A DNA stretch of 64,000 nt from Andrena cerasifolii (taxonomy: Eukaryota; Arthropoda; Insecta; Hymenoptera; Andrenidae). The stretch is from positions 14,260,001 to 14,324,000 of the forward strand of contig NC_135121.1 in assembly GCF_050908995.1 (NCBI RefSeq). The letters are read 5' to 3'. Under the pieces are notes generated by a model. It saw only the letters and a list, made by a program, of their open reading frames with translations, searched no databases and had not been told where the DNA came from. This document shows, piece by piece, positions 36,041 to 49,251 of this stretch. The first letter of the stretch is position 1, and the number at the start of each line of letters is the position of its first letter. A program made the position numbers and the translations under genes.

Positions 36041-38229
36041 TTACTACTTAGTTTCATGTTTGCTTAAAAAATACAACTCTGCCTATGCTGTGATAATCAA
36101 TTCGCTGTTGAACGACTCGTATAAACCAGAAATAATTTTTCAACTCTAAAAATTACGATTTACTAATAAATGCTGATATAGAACAGTTCACCATTGCCAG
36201 TCGCAGTCAAGTAGCTCGCGTCGCACAACTTCAAGCACCTCCGCGATTTCGCCGAATCCGAATTGGACAAGTAGCTGGTGGCCGAGCCATGAAAATCGAC
36301 TTTTCATCTACTTTCTCCCCCGTCGATACGCCGAACAGTGGAACGCACTTCCAGGCGAGAAGCCACGTCTGCTCGTAAATTGAACACAAAACGGGCAGGC
36401 TAACAACCGTGAGTTAGCTATCGTGTAATCGAGGCCGGGGACCTGTTAATGATCTTGTTGCCGAATCGCCGGCCTGTCATTACTATTAACGATACATTCG
36501 GGATGAGAAATCGCCGACGTTAATGCGATTTCGTGACAAGCGCGCATCGATCCCGCGCGGTTGATATGCGCGTATCCAGGCTTGATTAAAGCAATCGGCC
36601 AACGAAAACGGCTGCATTTGAATTGGTAATCGGATCATCGAATTCCGCTTCGTTACCGACTATTTTCTTGACGATTCTTTCCACGCGCCCCGTTACGGCT
36701 CGACCACTGGCTAATTGATCGACTTCTGCTCCGCTCGTGCCAACTCTTCTGCCGGTTAACAGATATCGCGGGGGCCTTGGAATACTGAAATTGGGTAAAC
36801 ACGCCCTCACCGATTAATTGTTATTATATATGGCTGAATTATTTTTTTTTACAATTTACTGAAATTTACTTACCAAATAAAAGCTGTGTAGTCTTTTTGT
36901 GCGTCATCCCTAAAGAGGATGGAGGATTTTTTGTGAAGCTGTCACGTGCATAACAAATAAGTGAGAAATAAAATATCTGACAATTAATAAAATCAGTGGC
37001 CTCCCTTGTTTTGATAATAATAGAAGTGGAAATTTCTTATTTTGTTTCAGTGTTCTGCCCTGTTAAAACTTGAGAAAATATTAAACTAATGTAAAACGAT
37101 TATTATTTTATTGCTTATTTTTTTCTGGTACTTAATTATTGTATAAGCTTCATGTTATGAAGAATGCAGAAAAATTCGTTGAACCTTGTTTCTTTACTGG
37201 TGGACTGAAGTATTCAAATTATATTTTCTCGATAAAGCTGTTTTGTGACATTCCTTGCCCCCCCCCCTTAGCCTTCATTTAATTTACTCCTTAATATGTT
37301 ATCAACATTCGCCACAATGACGTTAAAATCACCACACATTTGGCGTACCTTTTAATTAATCCTGTGACGTCCACTGGTATTTTTAGTTCACGCCAGATCT
37401 GCAACTGGCGTTTATTGCTAAAAAATTTATTGATAGGAATTTTCGAAATTCGTCAGCGTTTCGTTTAAACAGATTGGATAAAATTCGTCGTTCCGACTGA
37501 ACTTTCTCTGCACATTTATTCCCACGATACTTTTATCGCCTGCGCTGCAGCGCTTCGTTGGCCAAAATCTGTTGCGCGAATACTTGTTGGATCAATTTAC
37601 GTGTCGATACACGATGGTCCGTCGGTTCGTAAAATTTATAAATTGTCGAAATTCCAGGGCGTGATTGTTATCGTTCGCTCGTTTGTGCGCCGCAAATATT
37701 TGCATTCAGACGAATTTCTCGGAATACTTGGACTTTGACGCAGTTCGATGGGAACAGACCTATTGAATTTCGCTCGTTCAAGGATTTAATGGCAACTAGT
37801 TTGCAATAGTATTTAGTGAAATAGTTGAAATACCTATTCCACGATCATGCGGAATAACTAAAGTTTCGGAAAGTGGCTTTAGCTGTAATTTAAAGGGAAA
37901 AAATGTTCACTGCATTTCGTGTTCTATCACAAATAGACAGAGTTTAATATTTACATTTCAAAATTTGAGAGATTTGTTGCAAACTCTATTTAAATTTGAG
38001 TATGTCTGTTGATATACTTTTAAATAATTCTCTGCAGGTGTCACGTGCTTTTGTGCTGGTTGACAATATTGTTGATAATTTAGTTGTTCTACCTTCAAAT
38101 GTTCTCCACTTTTTAGCATCGACTTGATTTTGACGAGGATGAAAAATCTGGTAAGGACTAATCAGGAAAATATGGTGGGTGGTGTATTTCTGAAATCCTA
38201 TATTTTAAATAATGAAGTTGGAATTTCGA
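36041..38229. other. No gene seen; GC-rich patch at 36.19-36.83 kb
   Basis: The patch is CpG-rich and has one 74-codon minus frame without motif. The remainder is AT-rich. A C9-type run lies at about 37259-37268. Confidence 0.5.
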
Positions 38230-38510
38230 CCGTAAATTTTTTTTTTTAAAAAAATTAAAACATGATTTCGGCGCACAGTTTCGGTCAATTAAAAGAATAA
38301 AAGCTAATTTGCAAATATAAGAAGTATCATCTTCCGACGTTTCGGTCAATATTTAGACCTTTATCAAGGAAAGTTTGAATAACTAAATACAGCGTATGCT
38401 AATATGTAACATGCTTGATAGAAGCGTGCGACGTACGATTCTTATATTTGCAAATTAGCTTTTATTCTTTTAATTGGCCGAAATTTTAATTTTTTAAAAA
38501 AAAATCCTAT
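38230..38510 (-). mobile_element. Penelope-like element remnant with hammerhead-like motif and inverted flanks
   Basis: The block ATTCTTTTAATTGG with GCAAATTAGCTTTTATTC at the right is inverted at the left (GGTCAATTAAAAGAATAAAAG then CTAATTTGCAAATATAAG is split here for length). Between them, on the minus strand (about 38331-38372), is CTTGATAAAGGTC, a short loop, then GACCGAAACGTCGG. That resembles the CUGAUGA / stem II / GAAAC core of hammerhead ribozymes found in Penelope-like retroelement ends. The core has an extra T and the second G of CUGAUGA is changed, so self-cleavage is doubtful. No GIY-YIG or reverse transcriptase sequence is seen nearby. Confidence 0.45.
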
Positions 38511-39008
38511 ATTTTGTCGAAAACTTACCATCCTCGCAATTAAGGCGCACAGTTTCAAATATTAAATAAATCACAAAAATAAAATAATGTTAAAAAACAT
38601 TTTTCCATTTTATGCAAGAAGAATCTAAGAGGTACATAAAAAATTAATTTCACTGATTAATTTATTACATAATTCCAATTGTAATGATGCAACTACAATG
38701 GAGATATATCAAATTTTTGAAATTACAACTTCACTATATATATAAAAAAATATCTAACTTCGTAATATTTATACTTTTCTTGAAACTGACTTTTGGTACT
38801 GAGGCCCCTCTTGCATCCAACAGTACAATTTGGCATCGTCACTGTAGAAACCTTTTCGCAGAAACATTTTTCCCTAGCCTTTCAAATTCAAGCATCGCGC
38901 GTCATAAAACCTATCGCGGTGGAGAACACGCGAGGGGATCATTTGTCCATCATTGCTTGAGATTCAAGACCAGCTTTCGATTTTCCACGACGTAAATAGC
39001 AACTTCAT
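38511..39008. other. No gene seen
   Basis: AT-rich; a 103-codon frame at 38684-38995 runs through low-complexity DNA and has no motif. Confidence 0.5.
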
Positions 39009-39029
39009 CTCTCTCTCTCTCTCTCTCTC
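39009..39029. repeat. (CT)n microsatellite
   Basis: About ten uninterrupted CT dinucleotides. Confidence 0.95.
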
Positions 39030-41660
39030 GGCCTCTGCTACCCTCCCTGCCGTTCTAAAATAGCTTTCTCACTGCGGTGCTATTGATATCGCGTTAGTGT
39101 TATGTGGATGGAAGGGGATCAATACTTTGGTACTCTCAATGCCTTTGGAGGCTGAACACGACCGTGAGGATTCCTTTATAATAACCACGGAACCTTTGAC
39201 GAAGGACCTCGTGTCATCAGGCTCGGCTTCCTTCGCCCCCACGTCCTCGAAATCGTATCAACTTCCTAGAGGTCTGACGGTATTTGCAATTGAGGCAATT
39301 AGAAGGGACGCGCGCTCCCGACTAGCATCCAGCAATGTTGGGGTCACTTCAGCCCTGCGACTCGAGCGCTGATGTCGTGACATCAAATTAGCCGTCGAAA
39401 TTAGCCCCCGTGCATTTCGTACACTGCGAATTGTCCTCTTTTACGGTCACTGTTTACTCACTTGTGCGTGGAATGTGTCTGGTATACGCGCATGGGGTTG
39501 CTTCGTAACATACAGCGCAGCTGAAATGATTCCGTTACTAGACGATAAAATATTAGGGAACGTGGAATAAAATTTCTCCCCAGGTTTCCTTTTCAAGAAA
39601 ATCGATTTTTGTATGGTTGAATCTTTCCATTACCATAACTTCCTGCTTATTTATCTTTATGCATTTATTTACCAAGATCTCCTACTTTAAGCTGAATAAA
39701 TTTTAGTCTGCTCGCTTTTCTTTTTGTAACTGTAAGCGCGAAGAAAATATTCACGTGTGCACTTTTGAATATTCTAACTTGCATCGCCCACAGCATTTCC
39801 ATACGTGCTCAAAGTGTACTTACTTAAATTAGTTATTTAAATTTATCCTGCTGCTTGTATTATGCTTTACTCATTTCACTGCGTACTTCGTTTACTCAAT
39901 TTACTATTCATACTACTATTTATCAATTTTACTGTGTACACTATTATTTATTCATTTTGTTATCTACACTGCTGTTTACACATTTTTACCACTTACTTAT
40001 TCGGAGTGCCCGCAATATAAGTAATCAAGAGAGTGAAACAGAAATGCAACTGCACCTGCACAGCCTCGTTCTCCCGGATGTCAGCGTGCCCGGCTGACTC
40101 TTGCTGTCGAGTTGTCAACGAATCGTAGATATGGAACATGCCGTGGCAGAGCGTTTTTCGCCCTCTTCTCAGAACTGTTTGCGTTTCCTCCGTTTGTATC
40201 GTGACGTGGTCGCTTCCAGTATCGCTGTCGCGAGAACGTTTTCTCTCCCCTGGAATTTGGGCTGCACGATGTCACCCCGCTTTCGAACTACCCTTACGGC
40301 AACTTCGGAGTCGACAGCGAGCATAATCGTGAGAAAAGGAATCGGTGAACACTGTGATCGATTTTTACCGATTTATTCGAGCAATTTTTAAGCTTCTATT
40401 TTCAATACACTTCTTAACAGAGTTTACTCCTCTACACGGATGGCTGTGGAATCTGGAACAAACTGTAGCCCTTTTCGGCGCGAACTTGTAAAACTTCGAT
40501 GGGGTGAAAAATTCAATGGTATTAAGGGGACTAGGCACTTCAAAAATCGATTTTTTATTGCATTTTCCGAAAGTACTATCTTTTCTTAATAAAATGCCGT
40601 TTGGTTTATATTAAAATTCGCAAAATTGTTGATTTGGCAGCTGAAAAGGTCAAGCGGTAACTTATAGCGTCGCCTTTGCCCAAAAACTTCAGTTCTTCCT
40701 AATGGAACTATCGCACTTTTGTTACCGTTCACAGTTTAAACATTCGTTTAACCACTCTATCTTCCGCGCTCGATGAAACGTTTATAACCCCATTACTTCT
40801 GCAAATCCCAGTGACAGTCTTAAGCAGCGTGTGCCTAAAACCTTGAAACACGAGAAAATCCGAAAGAAATCCAAATTTTTCAACCGAATAGCGACGAGTT
40901 GCCGCGGTTCATCGCCATTCACGTGTTCCCGTGACAGGCCAAGCGCAAGTGGTCCAGGACGTCTATTTACTCGGATGCCTCTTTCGTTCAGGAACGCAGA
41001 CATGCTTGTCCAGTTCGTAGGAAACCTGATGGTTAGAGCTCGGAGCCCGCTAAGTGGATATGTAAATTACGTTCCTCGCAGGTACACGGCCCGGTACACG
41101 AGCACGTTTATAAGGATTTTCGGTCTAATTTACCTTAGCCGGCGAACACGATGGGATCCTGACGACAGGTCTCGTCCTTTGGTTAGGAGACGTGTTTACC
41201 CGCCACCAAAAGCCTGGGTTAATAGCCTACGTTTCGTAAGCATCGCTCGCTTCGCCCTGCCAATGAGTAAAACGGATTGTTGTTTCTCTTGGTCAATCTT
41301 AGCTTCCTGTTGTTCACAGGCACCTAGGGGGGGGGGGCAGAGGGAGAGGGAGGTGGGACGAAGCATTTGTTCTTGATGGCACTGTGATGTTCGAAATAGG
41401 AACTCTTAGATGCATTGAGTCTTCCCACGAGTGATGTGGCGTTCTTGGGAATTGAGTTTGTAACAATACTAGCTTAAAGCACCCGGAGTTGCTCGGGTTT
41501 TATATAGTTTTTGCTGAAGGGAGGGAGTTCTTAAAAAGATTTCTTTTAGCGAGCACCTAGGGGCTAAGAGGAATCTACCTGCCTTTCATGGTCATAGGAT
41601 CAATGGTTCCAGAGAAATCGTGATGAGTGAGTGGTGCGTTGGTAACTTCGGTTCATTCCA
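39030..41660. other. No certain gene; GC-richer DNA with overlapping frames
   Basis: Frames at 39097-39372 (91 codons), 40101-40391 and 40831-41376 (181 codons from GTG) overlap frames on the other strand and show no domain. A TTAAGGGGACTAGG word at 40522 resembles the opening of TTAA elements but has no partner. A G-run lies at about 41328-41337. Confidence 0.4.
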
Positions 41661-41907
41661 TAGGGTAGATGCACTATTTGAGGCCACTTTAAGGTACTGT
41701 ACCAGTTTTGGCCACTTCTTAAAAAATATAATGGTCTTCCGTGTAAGCAATAAATGTAACCTTATATTTCTGGCGGTATGCTAAACAAAATATATATGAT
41801 GTGAAATTCTCCACGTAATAATCATCTGCAGGCAATTTAAAGATAAGATAGGAATTATGCGCGTGGCCAAAAACAGTGCAATGGCCACAAACGGTACATC
41901 TACCCTA
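41661..41907. mobile_element. MITE with TAGGGTAGATG inverted ends, 247 bp
   Basis: The left TAGGGTAGATGCACTATTTG with GGCCAC is mirrored at the right by GTGGCC, AATGGCCACAAACGG and TACATCTACCCTA. The arms are about 55 bp, counting the inner GTTTTGGCCAC match. Outer TA pairs could be a TA target duplication. Confidence 0.75.
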
Positions 41908-41928
41908 CCTATTTATCTCCAAGTAGCA

Positions 41929-42228
41929 GTTTGTCTCTTCTATATTTTTTGTTACATAATAAATGAAATTCTTAAATATTATTGGTGTTTTTACTTTAAA
42001 ATAGTTTGTTTCTTCTATATTTTTTGTTACATAATAAATGAATTCTTAAATATTATTGGTGTTTTTACTTTAAAATAGTTTGTTTCTTCTATATTTTTTG
42101 TTACATACTAAATGAAATTCTTAAATATTATTGGTGTTTTTAACATTAAAATAGTTTGTTTCTTCTATATTTTTTGTTACATAATACATGAAATTCTTAA
42201 ATATTATTGGTGTTTTTACTTTAAAACA
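41929..42228. repeat. 75-bp tandem array, four copies
   Basis: The unit GTTTGTTTCTTCTATATTTT through TTGGTGTTTTTACTTTAAAA starts at 41929, 42004, 42078 and 42153. It lies 20 bp from the MITE at 41661-41907. Confidence 0.95.
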
Positions 42229-42629
42229 GAGCAATTTAACCACGTGTTTCATATGTGCAACCGTTGCAATTTATAAATAAAAAAAATATTGATATTTCTT
42301 GTTAGGTTCGTATTTTTTTGGGTTTGCTTCCAAACTTATTGCCAGGGGTTATAATACCAAAAACAATATAAATATTTCAAGTGGTCGACGTACGCGAAGC
42401 ACCCTGCACATTCAAATATTATGTTTAGAGGCACGGAATGGACCGGCTAGTGCAATGAGTGATTCAAACGGACCTAAGTACTGTTAGCCACGGTTCTTGC
42501 CCTCAAGCTTTTCTATTTCTCTCCACGCGCAGTGCCTCTTCATTCTTCGTCCACGATACGGGCCCGAGAAGTCGCGTCGCTTCGTTCCCAACGTGATCGC
42601 CGTCGATTCGTGGAGATTTGTAGGAGTAT
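42229..42629. other. No gene seen
   Basis: AT-rich then moderately GC-rich; the composition rises toward the frame at 42630. Confidence 0.5.
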
Positions 42630-42857
42630 CGGGTGAAATCTCGTTCGGCTCAAACGTTGGATCAAACTAGATGCGAGCATTGTGGATTAAGCGCTCGGAA
42701 GGTAAAGAGTTTCCGCTTGATCCGCGGCATCACGAGGGAACGGTACAAATCGAAGTACCGCGTCGTAAAGAAGACGGGAAAGTTACGTAATCCGGTTGCA
42801 GTTTCCGTGGGATCCGTGGAGGAGCTGCACAAAAGAGTTCCTTTAAAAATTGCTTGA
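42630..42857 (+). CDS. Weak candidate exon, Lys/Arg-rich, unrecognised
   Basis: An open frame of about 75 codons following a TAG, ending TGA. It includes TRCEHCGLSARKVKSFRLI, RGITRERYKSKYRVVKK and VAVSVGSVEELHKRV. Codon composition looks more gene-like than its neighbours, and one Cys-X2-Cys pair is present. There is no in-frame ATG near the start, so it would need to be a last exon. A possible acceptor (CCACGCGCAG) lies about 100 bp upstream, but the frame is closed between them. It could be a decayed exon or chance. Confidence 0.2.
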   Translation, partial: RVKSRSAQTLDQTRCEHCGLSARKVKSFRLIRGITRERYKSKYRVVKKTGKLRNPVAVSVGSVEELHKRVPLKIA

Positions 42858-45619
42858 ACGCCTGCCTGACAAAGTTATCCCTGAACCGTACACGGGAAGT
42901 CGGGCGAGGCTGCGAGAAATTATATCAGGGGAATTAGGGGAGGTTTCCTACCTGGGGCGTCGACTTTCGTCCAATATTTAGGATTTAAAATAAACGAGAT
43001 TGTAAACCAAGGGATCTGATAGTTTGTTCATATATTTACTCAGGCTTCCAGAAAGGGCAGAGAAATTTCTGTGCAATTATCTTCTGCACGGAATACGCGA
43101 ACGGATTGAATTACATTACTGGAAACGTGTGTTGAGAAAATAATTTGTAAATAGGTAAAGAATTAATATGGAGACTTTTCGATTTTTAATTCGTAATGAT
43201 TTTACTGTTTTGCTTGCTCCTCGAAAGCCACTTGTTTTTGTTACTTTAAGTTTATGGGAACATCCCGGTTTGCGCGCCGATTTACATAAGCGATTTTCGG
43301 GAATTTATTGCGAAGAATAAAAATACAGTAATGGCGTAAAACTTTTTTTCTATTTATTAAACGACATCACTGCAGTAAGCAAGAAATATGAAAGTAATAA
43401 AATTATTGTTTCTCAAATACTTTTAATAGCGGTCTTGATGACTGTGATTTCAGCTGTTAGGCTTGTCTAAAATAAGAAATCCAGACGGGTTCTTGGTCAG
43501 TGTGACTGTCGCTATCGTGCGAAACACAATTAATGACTTATTTTAAAAATTAACAAGATTGGGAGGATCAAAATAGCGGAACAAAATCGAGGAAATAGAC
43601 AGTCTATAAATCTGGTATCTCCGAAAAAATTTAAATATAAATAGCCCAAGTACCATGAGTTACTTCTCGTTATGTTGATTAGGTTTCTTAACACGTGTTC
43701 CCCTAGTTTCAAGTACCTGTGTGTCTCTTTTACAGAGCCTTTTCGACTCTCATTCACAAGTCCATTACTCGTTACAATTCCTTCACTTCCGAACGTGCCT
43801 AGACAGAGCTACTTGGTATTTTCTGCGAGCATATCGGTGGTTGAAGGGAAAAACTTTTATTGACAGTCGAGCGATAGTAAAACATATTCGCTTTACGTCG
43901 AAGTCGACTTACTTTGCCCCGAGGGACAATCTGACGCGGTGCTCGAGAGGTTTTACACCTATACAGGGTGTTTCATACCACGACGACGTGACTTTAATGT
44001 TGCCTTCAACAGAAAATAATTAAAAAGAGGTCGCACAAACGTTTCCTGTGTGTCACTTTAGTTTCGACTTACAAACGTTTTCGTAAATTTTTTTTGTGAT
44101 GACATATACCCTGAATGCTAAGATAAAAGAATAGCATCTATCTATACAAATAAGGCATTACTCACCTGACTTTAGAACTAACAATCGCAGGCATAGAATT
44201 TTGAAATTTGGAATAAGAGCTCTAAACGCTTTGCTTCAATATTTCACAATATTTCACTTTGACTAATCATTTCGCTTTACCTCGGTTTTCCCCATATATA
44301 TGTATATCAAAAGGTTTGGATAATTCAAAATTTTGAGCTCGACTTCCTCGACAAATTATAAAATTAACACGCTATTATACGTGTTAATTGTCCACGTGCA
44401 ATAATTTAAGCCAAACCGGTGGCTCGAATTTCCAGCGCACTTCTAACCAGTGACGACACAGACAATTCGTTCGCCCGAGGTGCTCGACACAGAATTTTTG
44501 AAATATTACGTAGCACCCTTTACCAACCTTCACTCAGCGATCTCAGGGAAGTACCTCAAAGCTTTCGTCGTCAACTAGACACCTGCTGCGTGTCAATTCG
44601 ATTTGATGCTAACGAAGCGACGCCTTGAACCTTGAACGTGCATTTAGCGTTGCTCGAAGCGAGACGAAGGGTGCCAGCCGTCGAACCCTGTGTTTCGCGG
44701 CCGTAAAATATGTAGTGGCTGCGTTTTAAGAAGGAAGTAGACAGCCCGCGTCGGAGACTGTTTGCAAAAGAGCGTTAAAGCTGGATTTACCGCAGCTTTC
44801 TTTGCATCCCTGTTTCTACGCTCCGCGTGAAACTTTGTCCCCCTACGTGCGACGTACATCCTCCCCCGTCGTGGTGTGGAAGTGTCGCAAGAAACTTTCT
44901 GAAATTCTTCGTAATGGGAAAACAGTTGTGGAATTATAATGTTCAATGCTCCGCGGATGCAGGATATATCGAGGGACTGTTTGTCTTCGGCGTGTGTCGT
45001 AAAAATTTACAGCCGGCGAATTCTAAAAGTTGTCTTTCAAATACATTGTTCATTACAGTTCTAGTTTTCTATTTTCATTCTAGCTACACCTTCTGGAGGA
45101 ACACTTATCGTTAGTGTTATACACGCTTTACTATCACGCGTTACATTTGTTGCTCGATCTCCTGCAGAACAGAAGCTTTTGATATCGCGTTTCGTTTTCG
45201 AGAAAATCGACTTTGAATTTTAGCTAAATACGAACGGTTCCTACAAAAGTTTTGCAGAAAGCCGAGACTTGGATGATTCTCCAAATGTACTGTGATATAT
45301 TTCTGATGGGCAGAAAAACAAGTATAAGTAAGGATTCTTAGTTTTGCAGAAAGACACTTAGAATATTTAAAGTGTTGTGTAAGATCAGGTGTTAAATTTT
45401 GGACATGAATGTTGACAACATATGTCTCGTTCTACTGGACTTTAAAAGTATACTTCGTATGCAAAGAAAAAGTTATAAAATTTGAGCAAAGGAAATTCTA
45501 CTTTTAACTTCGATTCACAAAAAAAAGAACAAACCAGAAATTGTATTCATCGACATAATTCAACTTGTACTGTTTCTCACGCCGTTACACTGTACTAGCA
45601 AATATATCCACGCTTCGTT
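42858..45619. other. No certain gene; one CAGGGTG transposon end
   Basis: AT-rich with short frames. At about 43967-43987 the sequence TATACAGGGTGTTTCATACC is a typical DNA transposon end; no partner was found. Frames at 43721-44023 and 44644-45114 have no motif. Confidence 0.5.
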
Positions 45620-46245
45620 TCGGGCCTAATATATTAAGGACTCCGTGAAAACACATTTCACCCCTTCTCACCACCCCCTTAGGGGTTGTTTAAGGCAAAA
45701 TCCTGAAATTGATTTTTAGGCATTTATGTGGGTAACCTTTCGAAGTAAAAATCCAAGTTGTTATCTTATCTCGCCTAAAAGATTTTGAGGAATCCGTGAA
45801 AATACATTTCACCCCCTTAGGGGTTGATTGGGGCAAAATTTCTGAAATTAATTTTTATGGATTTATGCGGATAAACTTTGTATTCAAATACCGAGTTGAT
45901 ATCTAATCGGGCCTGAGATATATTGAGAAGATTGTGAAACACAGTTTACCCCTTTCCACCCCCTTAAGGGTTGATTAGGGCAAAATCCTGAAATTGGTTT
46001 TTAGGCATTTGTGTGGCCAATCTTTGTAAGTAAGAACCAAGTTGATATTATAATTTGGACCCAACAGATATTAAGGAATCCGAGAAAATACATTTTACAC
46101 GTTCTCACCCCTTTGAGGACGGAATTTCCAAAAATCCACCTTAGTGGGCGCCTACGTAACGAAAACACAATGTACCTTCCAAATTTCACGTTCCTAAATT
46201 AAACAGTTTGAGCTGGGCGTTGATGAGTCAGTCACGACTTCTTTT
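45620..46245. repeat. Dispersed arthropod-type repeat, copy 2, with tandem modules
   Basis: About four modules of roughly 140 bp, each with GTGAAAATACATTTCACCCC or similar, CCCTTAGGGGTTGATT, GGCAAAATCCTGAAATTG, TTTTTAGGCATTTATG and CCAAGTTGATATC. It ends with CCAAATTTCACGTTCC, GCTGGGCGTTGATGAGTCAG. The whole is the reverse of copy 1 at 9587-9880. A 62-63-codon frame pair inside (46001-46202) is an artefact. Confidence 0.8.
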
Positions 46246-48823
46246 ATATGCATGTATTGACAAACGATGTGATCCTCAAGCATCCCCACTGTGCGGGAAA
46301 CCGCCACGTGCATCTCTTGCGCGCTGAACGATGGGCGCCATGTAAGAGAAGGTCTATCTGCCTCTCTTCACTATTTCGCTTATTACTCAGTCCCATTTCG
46401 TAATATCAAGATGATATACACCCTTAAACCTTCCCCGAGAATTGCACTACACGCTAAAAAAAGCCGCAACGAAATTAATCTATTAGTTCCCGAGTTGCGA
46501 GGGAATATGAAAACGTACCTTTCTCTTAATATATGCAGAGATTCTTGGTACACACTATTACGATTTCGGTTAAAAAAAATCGTGAAAAAAGTGATATTAA
46601 CTGCTGGAACCATAAGCAAATGACAGCAACGTAGAAAACATTAGCGTACTTATTTCGTTCTGACTAAAATTCGTCTTACATTCGTTTGCCTGCCCACCAG
46701 AGAAATCTACACCCTATTCCCCAAAAATACCTTCACGGACTTAATCGTCGTACCTGCCTCCCATTCGCGAAGTATCGATTTTAAATTCGACGCTGCCGCG
46801 ACAGAGAACAATGCATTAGGATGAAGCAAGGGGGAGAACGGAGAACGTTGGGTATATTTCACTGTGATATTACAACGCGGCGTTGTTGCAACGTCGAAGG
46901 GGCCATCGAAGGAAGAAGCATGCGCTCGCAGCGGTATATCGATTAAACCCTTACCGAAGATTAATGAACGAGCTTTAATCCCTTAACGCGTCGACGATGT
47001 TTCTCATTGGCCGCTTGTTTGTACGCGGTAATGTAATCGCGGATCAGCCACAGGAGCGCCGTTCTTTGCACAGGCGACGGGTAAAGGAACCAGAGGGCCG
47101 AAAGATAGCAAGCTGGCATAAAGGAGCGCTCTCGCGCGCGCGCGCGATTAAACGTTCCCCATGAAACGCGGAACGCCCGGGTCGCGCCTCGAATAGGATT
47201 TCACGATCGTGTACGCGTGATTAACGTGGAGTTGAAACTTCCCTTAATCGCCTGAACGAACGTGTCCCTAATTCTCGACTCGCCTCCCCCTCTCCACCGC
47301 ACCCCTTCTTCCTTGCTGCGATCGAACGAGCTTCTCATTGATTAACGCAGCTACCAAATTCGAGCTACCCTTGTCGTTTCATCGAGCTCTAGGAGCGAGA
47401 ATTGTTGAAGGAAATTTAACGTAAAGGGTATTTGTTGAATTAATTCTTCTTTTTATGAATTCACTGGCGTCGGCGTGTTTCAACGCCGACGGATTTTACT
47501 GATGCGCGTGGCTTTCGCGTGGATATATTTTCTGGGAAGCTTTGTAAGTATTGCTCGCGAGCCCCCGGAAGTTTACTTTGAAAACTGCGCGAGCTCCGAG
47601 ATCCCTTTTAATTCGCTCACGCTAGTCACGTAAAGTAATGGAAATTGTAATCTCTATTTTCTCCGTACTCTATTAGATTTTTGTGAGAGTATCGCCAATG
47701 GATTTTTAATTATTTTACGTAGGTTTTAATGAATTTCAGGGTGAAGAAATTTTGTTGCGCGTAGTGGTTGCAGAATGTACAGTTGAATTGACTTTTTTTT
47801 CTCGAGGTAATACGATTTAATAAATATAAAAATAAAGTAATACGAACGTCCCTGATTCTCGACTACATCTGTTTGTTTAACATATCGGTTTAAAGACAAC
47901 GTCGTCCATCAAAAATCGCCAAGGCCACAATTTGTATGATACACTGTTGGAAATATTTGTGAAGATTTCGTTGAGTAGGGTGTAAGGAGAAAATGTAATG
48001 AGCATCGCGCAAATACGCAGTCATAGGTGGAAGCATAGGTGCAGAATGTTCTGCCTGAAAAGTTTAGGAAGAAAGTCGCCCTACGAAAAAGCTTCCATAA
48101 TTCACGGAAGTTTCGATGAAACCTTGTGCGTCCCGAAGTAAACATTGTGGGAAAATAACCATAAAACATTATAGTGTTTGTCGTCAACCTAGAAACTTTG
48201 GAAAATTGCTCTTCTATCAGGTTAGAAGAACAGAACTTTGTTTTCCCTTCTATGAATAAGTTTTTCAAATCTTTCCCCCTTCGCGCTGGAGAGGCAAATT
48301 CCATTTATCTTTCGTGGACAGAGTTAAACACAGTCTCCACTATTCGAAACCGTATTGTTGCAACAAGTTACCCGATAATCCTACGCAAATAATTCTATGT
48401 ACGATGTATATTTATCGGTTGCAATATTTGTACTTCGTGAGCCAGAAAAAGGACCAGGGAGATGCTGAACAAATCTCAATAATCCCTGAATATTCCTGTT
48501 AAAAATAGGTCGCATACATTTCCAACGATTTAGTTTACACTTGCTGAAAAATTGCCGACGTTTCTTTTCGAATTTCGTGTAGGTAAACTTAATTACCAAA
48601 CCTACTTTGGATTAATGTCAGATTCATCTTGCTGTAAACTCGAAATCGACAAGGAAACATGCAGGATATATATTTTTTAAGACAGTCTTACGCATCGACT
48701 GTTAATTAACTAAACCTGAGAATAATTAGAGAAATATATTTAGATTACACGGTTACTCTATCCAAATTCAATAACTCAATCTCCAAATGACACCTTTACC
48801 CAAACAATGATAACCGCATGTGG
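46246..48823. other. No certain gene; GC-rich patch at 46.74-47.64 kb
   Basis: The patch is CpG-rich and contains a (CG)7 run at about 47132-47146. Stops close all frames within it, so it is a candidate conserved non-coding or regulatory block, not an exon. Frames at 46291-46623 and 47909-48304 (131 codons, minus) have no motif. Confidence 0.5.
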
Positions 48824-49251
48824 TAGGGGAGACCGGGGCTAAAAATTCCGGGGGTAAGTTGTTCCGACGGCTCTATCTTCAAAATAAAAAGAGCGTTGTA
48901 CTTTAAATTATTTTTTCCGTGTGAGTTGATCACGCCACTCTGTCGCCCACTTTAATAGCGTCCGCGACAGCGAATTGTGTGGTTGTAAGCAAGGACCTAT
49001 TAGTCGCGTACCAGATAAGTAAAAATTTGTCTATCATTACTTTTTGGTCTATTTCAATTATTTAACGTCGATATTATAGATTGAATCGTTCTTATGGATC
49101 AAATGACATTTAAGAACATGGTGTAATAGTGTTTATCGTTTGAATACATGTATAAGCAGAATAGTCTTTGAAATTGCTACATTTGTCGGTAGGGGCTAGT
49201 TGTTACCGTGACTTGGGGCACGTTGTACTGTAAAAACTTGCCCCGCCGCAA

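Noticed and set aside
40831..41376. 181-codon + strand frame beginning at GTG
   Set aside because: No ATG near the start, no domain, Arg/Ser-rich composition from GC-richer DNA, and an overlapping frame on the other strand. A run of this length is plausible by chance in such DNA.
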